Shown here one piece after another: positions 28,001 through 43,000 of a stretch of DNA of 64,000 bases. Each line of letters starts with the position of its first letter. The stretch's first letter is position 1. The notes under the pieces were generated by a model, which saw only the letters and a list, made by a program, of their open reading frames with translations, had not been told where the DNA came from and ran no database searches. The DNA lies in contig JALIRH010000002.1 in assembly GCA_023055505.1 (NCBI GenBank), forward strand, positions 53,629,233-53,693,232, in the 5' to 3' direction. This stretch comes from Callipepla californica brunnescens (Eukaryota > Chordata > Aves > Galliformes > Odontophoridae). The position numbers and the translations under genes are program-made.

Positions 28001-31000
28001 GGACTCTCTGCCAGCAATCACTGGAACTCTACGTTCTATCTTCTTTCTCACATACAGAGCAACTCCACCACCATATCTCACCAGTCAGTCATTCCTAAAA
28101 AGCACATAACTATCCATAACAGCGTTCTAGTCATGCAAGCTGTGCCATCACGTCTCCATCACTGCAATGAGACCGTGGCCTTGTGACAGCATGCAGATCT
28201 CTAACTTATCCTGTTTAAGTAGCATCATACCCTTCTGCAGAAGCTACCAATTGCCTTATGCCCCAAACACACACTATTAAACCCAGACCACTTGCTAGAC
28301 TCCATTCTGAATTCCAACAGAATACTGGAACAATCAATGAGAAAATTAATCCTAGACAGGTTAACATGGCTTTCAGTAGCTAACCAGTTGAGCTCTTTGC
28401 AGCCTTTTCAGCTTTCTATTATCAGTGTTCTTCATATAGAAGAAGTAGGAACAAAGGAATAAATTAGGAAGACTCGGAGACAGGAGCAGAATGACACTCA
28501 GTCCCCAAAACACATGCCAGTACCATAGCTACTGAGGCATCCTTCCAGCTGTTAATAAGCAGTTAACTTACTAGCCTTAGCTTATACTATTTCACAGTGT
28601 TGTCTGCACACAATGGAAAACAACATGAAACTATTCAAAATAGTTAAAAAAAAAAAAAAAAAGACACCTTTTTTTCTGTGCTTTTCATTACCGAATTGCC
28701 TGTCTCACTAGGACACCACCACAGGAGAACACTATAATGTCGAAGCCAATGCTGAATGTCACTTACTCCCTTGGCAATAAAAACTGCAAATGCAAAAAGG
28801 CCAACTGTTTGTTGACATTTTGTGTCCAATTTTAACACTCATACACCTAATTTGCCCCATTTGCTGTTTGTTCTCTGTCAAAATAAAACTGAAAAAGGGT
28901 TGTTTCACGTAGGGAAAATTAAAACAAAAATGAGTGGAGCTCAAAAATAAAAAAGGAAAAAGACCTCATTTTCAAAGTGCCAAGATTATTTATCTGCTTT
29001 TAAACATCTTGGTTTATGATTTTCACATAAGCCTAAGTCAAAACTCAGACCAATATTCCTGTCACATCATACATTTCATTTAAGCAAATAGTTATTTAAT
29101 AGCACTCTTACTAACATCACTTAGAGAAAATGATTAAAAGCCATTTGGTATTGTGGCAGTGCTCCAAGTCAGGTTTTGTTCAATACTGGTGCTGGAAAAA
29201 AATTGTCAGGTTGTGGGAATGTTTAAATCCTGGTCTGGCTCATGGAGAAACTCAAGTTCGAACAGCCGCTCTTCGCTAAAGGTGGAAAAATTCAGGCTAA
29301 AAGTCTCTAACAACCTCAGCAAGAGCTTAAGTCCATGTATTCCAAACCCTAATATCTAATCACTAGACCTCTGTCTTCATCTCTGTTTACTGAAATCTCT
29401 GTTCCTCAGGTCTGACCAATATTACCTATTACTTCTACTCAAATGAAGAACAAATCCAAGATCTTAGAGGTAAATATGACCTAATTTCATAACAGGGACT
29501 TTAATAGGACTACATATAAAAATAATCTTCTGTGCTCATTTGCTGTTATGTTTGACAGAAAAAAAAAATAAATTTCATGAGCAGCAACGTGCCCTAAGAA
29601 TCATAACATCAAATTCAGATGTTAATAAAAAATGCTGCTGAAGACCCTGGCAGTGTACCGCTCACTTTCTGTCTAATCAGCTACTACCACTAGGAGTATC
29701 CTTTTTCTGAAGACAGTGAACATACAGTTCTGAAAAATCATTGTAGTTTTAATTAAGTGACAATTTTCCATTTTGCTTACATGGTAGTCTAAATGGAAGC
29801 ATTTTCTGAAGTTCAAGATGTAGCAATAATTATTTATTGCAGACATGAATTACATTTTAAATGATGATGTTGGTTGTTTTTTAGCTAGAAGAAATCTACT
29901 TTGGAGGGGAGTGGATTGTCATGGAGTATCAGAAATATGTTAGTATTACACTGAAAAGCCCATCAAGAGCTGACACATAAGAATGTGGAGAACAAACCAT
30001 ACCATCAACTGAACCATTCTGGAAATTGCATTCTGCTAGCTTCCAGGTCTCTCCAAAAACAATGCCTCCTATTTATTTCCATGGAAGCTATAGATAACTC
30101 AATAACACTGTTTAATAGAGTGAATTTTCAGCTACAAAACACTACTTTTCAACATAGTCACCACCATTGGCTATCCATTCTCACCAGCAATGAACAAGAT
30201 TCTCATGTAAGAATCTGCACCAGTGGAGGGAGCCCATTTCACAGCTGCTGTGACAGCACCATTGCATGACCCACCATTTCACATCCACTGTTTGGTCTCC
30301 ATAAACATTCAGAAAGCAGTGCTGAATGTCAGTGAGTGCAAGTCTTTCCACAAGAAATAATTCAGTGACAAAACTTTTCTTCAAACTCATTTACATGCCA
30401 AACAGTATTTTGTGTGAGAAACCATTTTCAGCCCCTCTACTGGCATCTGCCAGGCAGCAACAAAATAAAACAGAATATTGGCAGGAAGGTTTAGCCTCTA
30501 CTACCATACTACCAACGCCTACTTCTGCTGTAGTGGGCCAACATGATAAAATAGGAGACACTACTTTCGGAGCAGCCTTCATACATACTAAAAGTTTATT
30601 AATCAGAATTGTTAATTCATGGTTCCTGCAGTGCATTTGATAAAATGCAAATTTTTCCTGTGAGGCAAAGGAAAAAAAAACCAAAGGTACTAAATACTCC
30701 TTTTTCTAATTACTACTAATAGAACAACCCAAATCTGTCCTGGTACAATAGGCATGATAGGATGGTGAGCTTACATGGAAATGTATTTACAACCTACTGG
30801 TGAACTTCCAGAAGAACAAATCAGATGCAGGCAACACTCAGTTTAAGACAGATCCTGGTATGAAGAGTTAGAGAACAGAAGTAAACTCTCTAGAAAGAGA
30901 CAGTTCAAGTCAAAGAAAGTCAAGCTGCAGATAGAAAAGGCCCAGGATGTTTTGGGCTCAATACTTGGAGGAGTGGCAAACAAAAGGATTGCCTTGTTAT

Positions 31001-34000
31001 TAATTAAGCATCAAAAAGCCACATAATTTTAATGTGTGTTATTCCTTTTTCATAGCTATCTTGAGAACCAGTAATACTACAAACCAATCTGAACTTTTCA
31101 AAGCAAAGACTACCCAATTGCCAGTCAATTGTAATAAGACTAGCATTCCTAGTCCAGTCAGGATTAAGAGAGTACATAAAAGTCTGCAGTGTTTCTCCAC
31201 AATTAAGAGGAAAATACACAAAATATACTGCCTGCACACTGAACACAGCACTGCCCTCCACACTCAGAGAGGCCTTTAATCTCAGGAAAGTTCATCCAAC
31301 AGAGTAACTCGTGAGGATCCGTAAAGACTCCAGAATTAATATATCGGTATTTCCAAAGTAATAACGAGCAATAAACAACATAAGATTCCCTACAGAAGAA
31401 GGAAGTTTGAATCAACTGTTCTGTGAAACTGTCGCCCTTTTCACAGAGAATGAGATGCTGGTGGCCATCGGATGCTTACCACTGCTGATCAGCAAATAGA
31501 TCATTACTCAGCAATGGGACAGAACTGAATTGTTCTCCCTAATGAATTTCTAAGTACATATACCCCAAATGTTGCACTTTCAGGTTTCTTTACAGTTCAT
31601 TAACATTTATTCTCTTAAGTAATGCATTCTACAGTAAGGCAATTCTTAGAGAGCTTTCCCAGCTCTCTGAAGAAGCCTTTACTTTTATCACCAAACAGAC
31701 ATCACAAGCACCTTCTGCTCTTTGAGATCTATGAAGTAGTTAGCTGTTATTCCCAATATCTTTCTTTTTCATAGGCAGAAAATAAAAGATGACTACGTGA
31801 GTAACAAGTATGCCTCACACTCAATCACCAGGTAATTGCAGTGATTATTCTAACTTTGCATCCTTGCTAAAATGAATTACAAACATGAAGTCACTATAAG
31901 TTACTTCTCCTGATTAAGTATTTTGTCTAAATAAGTGATCTGGTGTTCATTTACACTTTCTCTAGTCACGTATGAAAGACAGAACTACTCTGCTGTTAAC
32001 TTTCATATTTTATCCACAATCACTGACTGGATCAAATGATTGTAGTAAAACAGTACAGTACTGGCATTTTCCAGCATAGTTGTACTGAAGACCACAAACT
32101 ACAATATCTGAACAACTCCATCAGTGGACCAATCTCAATATTGAAGTCATAGATCACACCTAGTCTGAAAATAAGACTGCCTTCAACTTACCCCAGAAAG
32201 TGACAGTCCTAGAGTAAAGAAAATCATGGAATCATAGAATATCCAAAGTTGAAGACTGATAAGAATCAAGTCCAACTCCAGACTCTACCCAAAAATTCTG
32301 ACGCTTCCTGAACTCCAGCACTGTGACCACTTCCTTGGGTGGGTAATTCATATCATCTCTTCAGGAAAATAACATGCAACAGTTATATGATAAATTTCAG
32401 ACAGTCATTCTGCAGTCTGTTTGCAGCACTGTCCTCTACAGAATGCCCTACATTTGACATTACATAATTTCCCAAGATAGCATGGCTAATGTCTCAACAT
32501 CAATGAGCAGCAAGACCTCAGAAGCAGCTCAGGGGAGTTTTGCAGTTTGTGAAAAGTAGCACAAATTCAGTACCTGTCACTTATTTTCTGTAGAGCTTCA
32601 GAGCTTCTATGAATGGTAACTAAAATACACATGCTTAAAATTAATCACATGCAAAAGGTATAAGTGAACTAGAGCAAAAGCATGGTTAAACCACTGATGC
32701 TGCTGCATGGTTTATTGCACCCACACACACACAAAAAAGACCAAACTAAGACCTTTGGAAAGAGGCAGAGTTCCTGAATTACTGTTGTTATTGACCCCAC
32801 ATTTGAACAAAAAGTATGTTACATGGGATAGCGATGATCATTTCGTCAACTAATGTACCTTTCCTAAAGTGCAGGGTTTACTCAGATCTATTATATCTTA
32901 AATGGACTGTAATTACTAACGAGAAGGTTGTAGCTTTTATCATTTCATCTTCTCAAAGCTATTCTGAATAGCAAGTAGTCACTGTCAACTATCAAATGCT
33001 GCTGAAGGCATAATTGAGAACAGGAAGAATTAACCTGCCTAACTGCACAGTTGCTTCTGTTTCCCCCAGACACTCAAATCTACTTCACAATCCAGTGAGA
33101 GCATTTTGTAAAAAGGGAAAAAAAAAACAAAAAAACAAAACAAAAGCAGAGTAACATTTAATTAGACATATGATTTTGTCCATCAGATATTTGTTTGGAA
33201 AAAGTATTGTGCCTCTCATAGGAATGCAGATAGAAGCAAAATAGCATCTCTGCATTTTGTGCTCAAAATTTCAAGAAATGAAAAATCATTATTGTACTTA
33301 TATGGTTTATGCCTTTTCTCCTTTGTACTTCATTTCTGCCTTTTCCCTCACTGATTACATCGTAAGAAGTTTGTCCTCCTATTCTATCATGAATAAAACT
33401 TTAAATAAATCCCCAGTATGAAATCGACCAAAGAACCTCCACGCACAAGTAAATCAGGATACAAAGCTATTCTTTACAATCCTGTTGGACTTTCTTCCAA
33501 AGTTAGCCATTCACACTCACCAAAATAAATTCTCTGAAACCCTGGTAGAAGAGGTTTAAGCCAGATGACATCATTTCATGATTGGGAAAGCTAAAGTTTC
33601 AGAACATTGCGCATCAGCTTGGCCAGGAAGTAACACTTCATTAAATACACAATAAGCAGTATTGCTCATTCAAGTGCCCATACCCACACTTCATACTCTA
33701 GCTTATTTACACATCTTTCCCTGTGAGTACAAAAGAAACAGCTCCCAGTTACCTGGCTCAAAAAACAAACAGGCACACAAGCTTTCTTGACTACTCTATT
33801 CAACATCATCTTAACCAAAAATGTTCTTAAACTCAAAAAGATGAAGTGAGCTATAATTCGATGAGCTGGTTTCATGTAAAAAATGGCAAAGCAGTGAAGC
33901 GTAAAGTGAGATGGAGTTGTTTACGTGCCATTACTAAAAGATCAATTTGTAGATGTTTTAATTCTCCGCTGTTACTAAAATACTTTATGAACTATAACAG

Positions 34001-37000
34001 ATACTCCGTGAATGTTTTTCTAAACTTGTACATATTTCTTTTTAATAGTTCAGATTTCCACTTTGTGTGTTCAATCCCCCATAACATAATAGAAGCATTA
34101 GGTCTGGCTCAACAGCATATTGAGCTAAGATTAGGTAAAATAAGTAACAGTAATAAATCTACTAACTCCACAATTACAATAGCTCCTATTTTCCCTTAGG
34201 TTTTTCATCATGAATCTCTTCTGAGTACTCATGAATTCCATGAACTGCTTTATTTAGAAAACACCACATCAAAACTAACTCTCCTCCTACTCCAAGTACC
34301 AAGCAAAAACAAAACGGGAACAGTCTGCCATTAACATCTGCCAGTTTCCTCCAGGCTGCTTCAGGGAGATAGATTAAAAGCAAACACTTGCTCAGAAATT
34401 TGTCTCCAAGCAATTCTAAGAACAGAGCACAGATTTAAATAATTGCTTGCTAGATGAGGTAGTAGTCATAAAACCAACAAATCTGAAACATCACCCAGTT
34501 ATGAAACATTCTCCCTATTATACCTCACTGAAGCTATATGTCACTGGAGGTGGTTCTAACTATTAATCAGCCAGGTGTTTGTGCTTCAAAAAATCAAATT
34601 ACTTTTAACTACCTGTCAGACCAGCCCTAGGACATCCACTGCAGTAACACGCAATCATTCTTCCTTTGCAGAAGGGATTAGTGACTTCCAAAAAGCACGG
34701 AGTGGAAAACTGTTTTCCTGGCCAATTCTCATCCCCATCCATGTTTTTTGTTGTATTCCCCCCCCCCCCCAAAAACTGCAACCCAAACAACCAACCAATC
34801 CTCTATTAAACATGATCTTTCAAATATTTAATTTTATCAGTCACTGATTCCAACAAGTCATTTCTAATGTAGCTTCACTATGAAGCCAGCACTTCAGTTA
34901 AGAACAATGACCCACTCAAAAAAGCCACAATGGAAAAAAAAGTTAAAAATACAAATAGAATAATAGAATTATTAAGATTGGAAAGGATCACTAAGATCAT
35001 CTAGTCCAGCCATCAACCCAGATTCAGGTTGTGTTGAGACTGTTCAAACTTCGAGAGAACTGTTACGATTCTCTTATAAAAACAAACCTTTCCAGATCAC
35101 TGAAACTTAAGGACTGTGATGTTACCCCCATTATCGCAAGAAAGCCTGAATGAACTCTGGAAATAGTGCTTATGAAAGACTCAAGTTTATCTCAGTTTAA
35201 GAGATGCTTGAATAAAAACAAGAAAACAAAGATGGTGAGAAGGATAAGCTTATTAAGAATCACTGGAAAAATCAGGTTACTCTTCATCTCTCACAGACAG
35301 CTGTTCAAACACCTCACTGCACTGAGGGAATATCACCATTAAGTCCAGACAAACTCACTTTTGAGCAGCACTGCCCAGTCATTCTCACTTCCTATGCTTT
35401 GGTTTGATTCCTGAAGTGTGTTAGAGCATGAGCTGGATTATTTTCAGCCAAAGTCAAGCCAGAGGTGCAACAACTGTTTATGGTCACTGAATGCAAAGAA
35501 TCAGACTGGTCTGGTACAGCCCTTGGACTGGGTTCTCTGCACTGATCATTTTGCCACTTAAAACAAGATGCACTAATTCCCAACATATACACAGGCAGAA
35601 AGTATTTCCCTAGAGGGAAATTATCTGTGTGTGCTCATCCGCCAACACAGACGAAACATTTTAGGTGCTCCCACTGGAGAATTTCATTTTTCAAAACTCC
35701 ATACATCAATAGGGTTAAAACCAATTGCCTGAGACAGTTATTACAGCAAATAACACCTATACAAGTTTTATTTTCAGAAGTAGAAAACTGCACTTGTTCC
35801 TTTTGCCTGTCTGCCAGAGGCAAAAAAAAAAAACAAAAAAAAAAACCACTTCACAATCTTAAAAGCCAAGACAATTTATTTGAGAGTTCTGTATGCCTCA
35901 CCACTGAGCAGTGACTCTATAGCTCGTGGCTGCAGTTTCAAGACAGAGGAAAATAGAGCACTGCATAGCAAAACATGTTCAAATGTAGCAGGAATGGACA
36001 GATAACTGTAAACCCAGAGAAAAACTGCTGAAAAGGGCAACTTCCATTTTACTCATTCCACATTAATATTTAGTTTTGTCTTAACCACAGTAATTGCTGC
36101 TCAGCTCCTCACATCATTGTCATAGTGAGACATCAGCAAATTCAGGATTAAATATTTACATGAAAGAAAAGCCTGCTTTAAATATATGTTGTATGCTTGC
36201 AATTGACTGATTCAACTGTGCTTTAGTTGAAACATTCACTGAACTTAACTTACAGCTTTCATCTATTCTATACATATATTTAAATATGAAAAACATAACT
36301 ATAAAAGTGCAAGGTTATCATAATTTTTTTTTTTTTCAGAAGTCCTCAAACATATATGTCATGTTCCTAAAGAAGGAAAATATAATACAACCCTGTCCTT
36401 CAAGATAACGTCCTGTATTTCACAAAACTTTAATGGAACAAAAGTGCCTTTACTCCTAAACACGACAGCTTCTTTAAAAATAGGTAACTGGAATAATACT
36501 CTTTCACATCCTTTTGACATGGTAGTTTTGTAGTAGTTTGAAACAACCAAGGGCCATTGTTAAAATCATAATTAAAGAATCGTTCAGACCTGAAGAAGGA
36601 CAAGCTTAGTATCATACCTTATAGTGGATTTTATTTAAAAGCCTTTAGTACTTCCCCTATGCCACAACCTTCAGGCATTCAAAAGAATAGAAACACGCCC
36701 ATAGTAAAGGACCGGTTTGTCACAGTCCTGATCTCTCAATGCAGTATCCTGATCTCTCAATGCAGTATCAGTGGCTGAGAAGCCCATAGGAAGCCAAATG
36801 CAGACCAGCAGCCCTACCTATGCCTGCCCTCAGTCAGACTTCATTATACTTATCTCAAGCTCACATGGCTGCATCAATGTTTCAGCATAACCTCATCAAA
36901 TGCAGTTTAAGATCCTGAAATTAATGTTTATAAGAATCTCTCCCAGAGCAAACTGAAAGTATTTTTTTCATTACATTCACATCCCACTCACCAGCTGGTC

Positions 37001-40000
37001 AATCACACAAGCTGGTTCTCTTAACTCCAAGTAACTTTAGGGGGATTATTCTACTGTCATATTGCTCTGAGGCAACTAGTTCTGGCCACGTCAGCACAAA
37101 TGTGGTAATGAAAATGCAACTGGGTTCAAAGCTGATCTGCATTTGTTTCCTGCTCCCACTGATACACCCCTTGTGGGTGCTGCACCAGGTTTCTATTGTG
37201 GCAAAACACAGAGAAAAAGACAAAAAGACAACAATGATTTGGGCAACAACTATTTTGTACAATTTGCACATTTAAACTTCTGATATTTCTTTCCCTCCTA
37301 TAATAGCACCATTATAATACATACAATCAATAAAAATTAAATAAAGGAAAGGGAGAACACCTCCACTGCCTAGCAGTTCCTATGATCAGCACAATTAGCT
37401 GTAATAACTATTAGCATTAGCAGAATTACTTGCCTGCATGAGCATTAGTAAGGACAGACCTCTAAGTTCACATTGTGGTTCACCAAAACCCACAGATAGA
37501 CAACTTCTGAGCACACTGCAGGCTTGTGGAACTCTTTCTAGTTCCTGGGCATGGCTATATTCTCTGGTACACTCAGAGTTTGTCTCAGACTCTTCTACTT
37601 CTCACGAAGAGAAAACTCAATATACAGATCAGAAAATAAGCTGCATCACCTTTCAGCCCAGATTCAGAGGGAGTATCCCAGAAGCGTCTGTCTGAAGAGG
37701 GGCAGCCTGCTGGCATGCACTCAGCCTCCTTCCATATCCAAAAGCATCAAGCTTTGCTGGAGGAGAGCCACATGAACAGAACAGTCACGCAATATGCAGC
37801 TGAACAGAAATGCAACTCTTCATTCAGAAAGTTATGAAGTTTCACAACTTGTCAAATAAGTGACGCTGACATTGGTTACACTGCTTCCTGCCATACAGCT
37901 GCATGGCAAGAATCAGAAAAATGGCAAGTGTCAAATCAGAGTTAGCAGAATCCTAGAGGTAGAAATGAAAAGAAGTATTCAGCCTCTGGGGATTTAGTTC
38001 CCATCAGAAAGGGAAAACTGAATCATGCATTATTGACATACACAGCTAACTAACAGCTTCAAAATTCTGCAATGCAAAGATCACTTGTCAATAATATTAA
38101 ATCAATAGCTAATAGATCATGCTCAAATTAATGCAAATTACTGAATTATCCTTGCTCATCCATTAACATCCAGATGATTTAAAATATGACAACAGGTTTA
38201 CATTTTTTAAGGCAAGCTTTAGGAACGGAAGGGAAAACACATTCAAGCTCTCAAAATTCCACTTGCAAATCCGGAAAACAAAGTGAAGATGATCTACTCC
38301 AAAGCCGTTATCTTCTACTAAATAAATACTGCACTTTTACCATTCTAAACTTCTTTACTAGAGGTCTTTGTATGCATAAGTAGGGAAGAATTAACTTCCC
38401 TCACTTTCTTACTGAGACGAACTACTATCACTTTAGAAAGTGACAATCTTTCTTCTGTTCAACTGTGGAGGTAGAAAAAAGAATAGTTGAACAAAACCAA
38501 AGGTTGGTCTACATTTTGCTACAATTACAGAAGATTTTCGAGTATATTCTTAACCTTCCAGCATGCATAACAAAGTCAAGGTATTCAATGTCCAATCAAT
38601 TAAGCAAGGTACAAACCCAAACTTACATTTGAGCCAAAAACATCTTCAGTCTATTAATAAGTACCAAAGTGGCTGAACAGTCAAAATGAAATAGGAAAAC
38701 TCCTACAAAATACTGATATTTGATATTGATTATAGTATTTGAGCTACATTTGCATCATGTTTTAGCTGGCAAAGAAAAGAAAACCTTTCATCCTTAGAAG
38801 TTGTCAATGGCTTACAGGCTGGTTCAGCCTGATTCTGTGATGATTATCTCTTTAATTCTCAATGCACTACATGATGTTATGATGTGAAATACCAAAAATA
38901 CTACAACCATGACAGAAGTCTAAGGTGATTGCACACACAAACATGGATCATCTAAACACCTGACACCAAAACATGCCCATAGAATTTTAAATTCTTTTCT
39001 GAAGATGAATTTTTAAAAACACATTGAGGCAGTTTAGGTTTACCTTTCACTGCATTCCTTTTTTTCCCCTCCAGAGTCTCTATATTACATTTTCCAGATA
39101 AAAGCCTGAAATGTTGAAGCCAGAATTATTGAAGAGCTGACAAATCTCTTTCATCTCTAAAGTATTCTGTACAAGGTGGGAAAAGTTCTGAAGCAGCTGA
39201 CCAGCCTTTGGCCCACTGTGCTCACTTCCACTTCAGTCCTTCAGCCTCCTGTAGGACCCAGTTTTTAATTCCTTAGCCCTGGACTCCAGCTTAATAAAGA
39301 GGACATCTCACAAGAAAATTAGTGACTCTGCATGTGATATTTCATATGTTTCAAGGAATATACCTAGTAACACCTCTGTACAGCAAAAAGAAAACCTGAA
39401 TGTCAAAACCTGGTCCCTAAAAGCTCTTTTCCCTAACCTTTTCCTTCAAAGCATTAGCTATTTGCAGGTCTAGACTTCTGATCACCATATTCAATCTTCT
39501 GCAAGGGCTCCCAGATCAGCGGGCATTCTTTACCCTACCTATAACAAAAGTAAATTATCAAGCAGTACATCTCTCCACCATGTTTTACTTAACTGACTGT
39601 AGAAGTGAACATACAGAATCCTCCCAGGTAGGCTCCCGCATGACCTAAATAAATGCTCTACTTCCCTAAGCTCTTCCCAATATCATCTGTTGACCCTTCA
39701 TTCCTACCCAGGCCATCAGACCTCTTGGCCCACTCACCTCAGGACCATGCAGCTGTTGTGGTTTTCCATGGCATTTAAGGAGCTGCTTGAAGCTAATGTC
39801 TGACCAAACAGATCCTTTAGGAAGGTATGTCAGAGAAGCTTCAAAACTTTCATATGCTTTGATGGCTACAAAGCAATCACTATGATCCAGAGAATCATTT
39901 CTCCCTGTCAATAAAACACAGTCTGTAATTCAACTCAGACAATGACCACAATTGGTTCTATAGCAGGGCTCAAATAAGGATCCACAAATCTGAAATTAGA

Positions 40001-43000
40001 AGAATAGATGCACCTTCAAGTGCTTGCCTGACTACTTGCAGTACACTTGTATCCAACACAACAATCTCTATGATATTTTGCATAGCAAACATATAACAAA
40101 AATAACAAGTTTGTTCAACAGCAGTCAGATTTCATAGTATTTGATAGTACTTGAGAGTGACCACTGCCTCTGGGCTATTAAGGCTAGAAACAATATGACC
40201 AAAGATATTTGAGATATGCACAGAAGAAAAAAAACACCTCTGTGAAGTATGGATGTAAAAATGATACCCTGCTCATTTAATTTTTCATAGGTAGGAAACT
40301 TCCACATCAAAAAATAGTAAACCCACTCTAAATCCCAAACAGAAGAAATGAACAACAATGTGAATCCCCTTAACAAAGTTCATCCGTACATAATTCCAGA
40401 AAGAGCAGCTACCACATATTAAACACACATATTTGAAAACAGACAAGAAAAAGCAATGAAAAACTAAATGAATTCATCTGACAAACAGGGAAAAAACTAG
40501 GCACGTGCAAACTACATAACAAGAAGGCTGAAATATTCCTTAAGACTGCTTCAGATTTTTCCACAGTCACAGACTCTAGTTCCAAGCAGGCTAAAACTAA
40601 ACAACTAAATCTCTGCAAGAATTACATGATCCTAGAATCACAGAATGGCTTGGATTGGAATGAACCTTGAAGATCATCTCGTTTCAGCCCCACTGCCACT
40701 TCTCAGATCTATCAAGGTACTTCTGAACGGTACCTCTACTATCCAGAGTATCAGCTACACAACTCATTTGGGTGCCATCCACACATTTGGGTGCCATCCA
40801 CAACCTTGCAGAACACTCAATCTCATGGTAAACGTCAATCACAGAAACACTAAAAATCACAGTGAAGTATTAGCAAATGAAATACACGCTATGACTGGTT
40901 CAAATCAGTGTGGACTTCAAGGCATAGGTCTGCAAAAACACATTACACTGATCCATTAGAATATTTAACCAATTAATTACTAATGAAATGAAGTATCCTC
41001 TTCCAGAGATGAACCAGAGTTCCCTTGCACTAACTTTCCTCCCAGGAAGCATATGAACCTTCATTGCATCCTTTCATTCAAGGACTGGTGTAACTCAAAG
41101 CACCCCAGGCTATTTGATCAGCATGCGCAGACCATCAGCAAGTTTTAATTATCATCTGCAATGCTAGGTAGAAAGCTGTCTCTGTAGTCTTCTGAAAAGA
41201 TGGGAGAAAAAAATTGAACTTATAACTGAGAGGAGTCAAAGACACTGTGGAGAGGCTGAATGTGGCCAGAGCAGTCTACGGCCTGAGGCTTTTAATCTCT
41301 CACTTTCAATGTTCTGTGATGTCTATACAGTTTGTACTGACACACCACAAGCTTTTACATGAGACCTTAAGGCACCAGTAGAGAAAAATTAAAAATAAAA
41401 TATTGTCTGTAGTGATGCTTTGCTTTTGCTAGAACTATCACATCTTTAATGTGAACATGTAATATTAATTACTTAATTATTCAATTTATAACACATTAAG
41501 TTTCTGAAATGAGTGACTGAGGCACTGCTTCCAGAACAGGAATATACACCACTCACTATAAATAAATCAACTGAACATTTTCAAATACAAGATCTCTGCA
41601 AATGCGTAGTTAGCTATTATTGAAGCCACTTCACTACAGCTATGGATGAAAACTCAAAATGATCCATTTTGCCAACCAGATTATAATCAGAATGAGCCCT
41701 GTGATGAACCAGCCTCCACATCCACATCACACTCAGAAATGCAGTTCTCTTTCTAATATGAGAAACAGGAATACTTTTAAGGTATTAACTGAAGCTAGTG
41801 AACACACTGGATTTGTGAATGGAAATAATGAGACCTCAAAAAACAAGTGTTACATTCTCTGACAATTTGGTAAATGAGTAAGTAATAGGAGGCAAAAAGG
41901 ATGCGACATTCTCTCTCAAAGCCAAGGAGATGACACTAAACATTTGATATACACATGAATACAGTATCAACTAGGTACATTTCAGTCACACATAATTCTC
42001 TATAGATTGCCAAGGCAGAAATGTGATAAATTGCTACTACTCCAATTTTTGCTGAGAAAAAATGTACTAAAATGATGGCAGCCTGTCCCTCTGCCAGGCT
42101 GTCCTCATGGGGAAAAAATTGTTCCTCACATGCAGTATGAACCACTTATTTTATCTTTGCAAACTGCCTTTTTCCTCCTGTCATGTGCAATAGGCTGTAA
42201 GAGCCTATCTTTTCTTGATAACCTCCCTGCAGGCACTCCTCGCAGGAGGTCCCTCATCCTCCCCTCACAGTGCAAGTGCTCCAGCATCAATATCTTAGGA
42301 GCCTCTGCTAAACTCAGTCCAGACTGTCAGTGTCTTCCTTGTACTAAAGGGGCACACGGGAAATTATAAAAATAAGACTGGAAAAGATGTTTAAGATCAT
42401 CTAGTCCAACTGTTAAGTTCATGCAGTAGTTTAGGTGTGATAAGTGATGACTAAAGGGAGATGGCCACTTTCAGTGATCTGTCCTTAATGCGGCTTTGTT
42501 TCCAAAAGCAGAGTTCTTGTACCATCCATTCACTTCCCAGGCTGCATGCACTTGCATACACACAGTCCACGCAGGCATCTGTTTTGTCACTTGAGGCCTC
42601 TGTCACTCTGCATCCTCATCTAACTGTATCCGTATCTCCCATGTTTCTCCTTTCTTAAGCTCTTCTCAACAGGTTGTTCAGCCTATTTTCAAAGATGCTC
42701 TCACTCCATTTTGTCAGGAAAAAACTCCTTCATGCAACTTCCAACCTTCAAAGAGTCCTGACAGCCAACATTTCAGCTTTCCATCTACAACACCAGCACC
42801 AAGAGCCAGCTTGAAATATGTTTATTTCATTCATTTCAAAGTTCAGATCTGCAGGATCTGTCCCTTCCTCTTCAAGCTGTAGGCTCCCACAACCCTGCAT
42901 CTCATTCTCCTCCAAAGCTACATAGACACTCTGAACATGTTCCTGGTTCCTTCTGCCAGTATCACTGATGCAGTATCGATGACCAATAGGCAGCTGGACT

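Larger units (their letters stand above)
34356..39737 (-). other. intron, 5.4 kb
   Basis: Holds a CR1 tail (34953), a C tract (34758), a 21-bp tandem duplication (36727) and a stop-containing exon-like segment (36992-37192). No other element recognised. Confidence 0.5.

Noticed and set aside
27432..28186. Two plus-strand open frames of about 138 codons
   Set aside because: They are antisense shadows of a CR1 element.
36438..36471. Candidate exon ([11 protein letters not shown]) between 39738 and 28874
   Set aside because: Phase would fit, but the acceptor is weak and the three-exon route 34355, 33720, 31389 has better splice sites.
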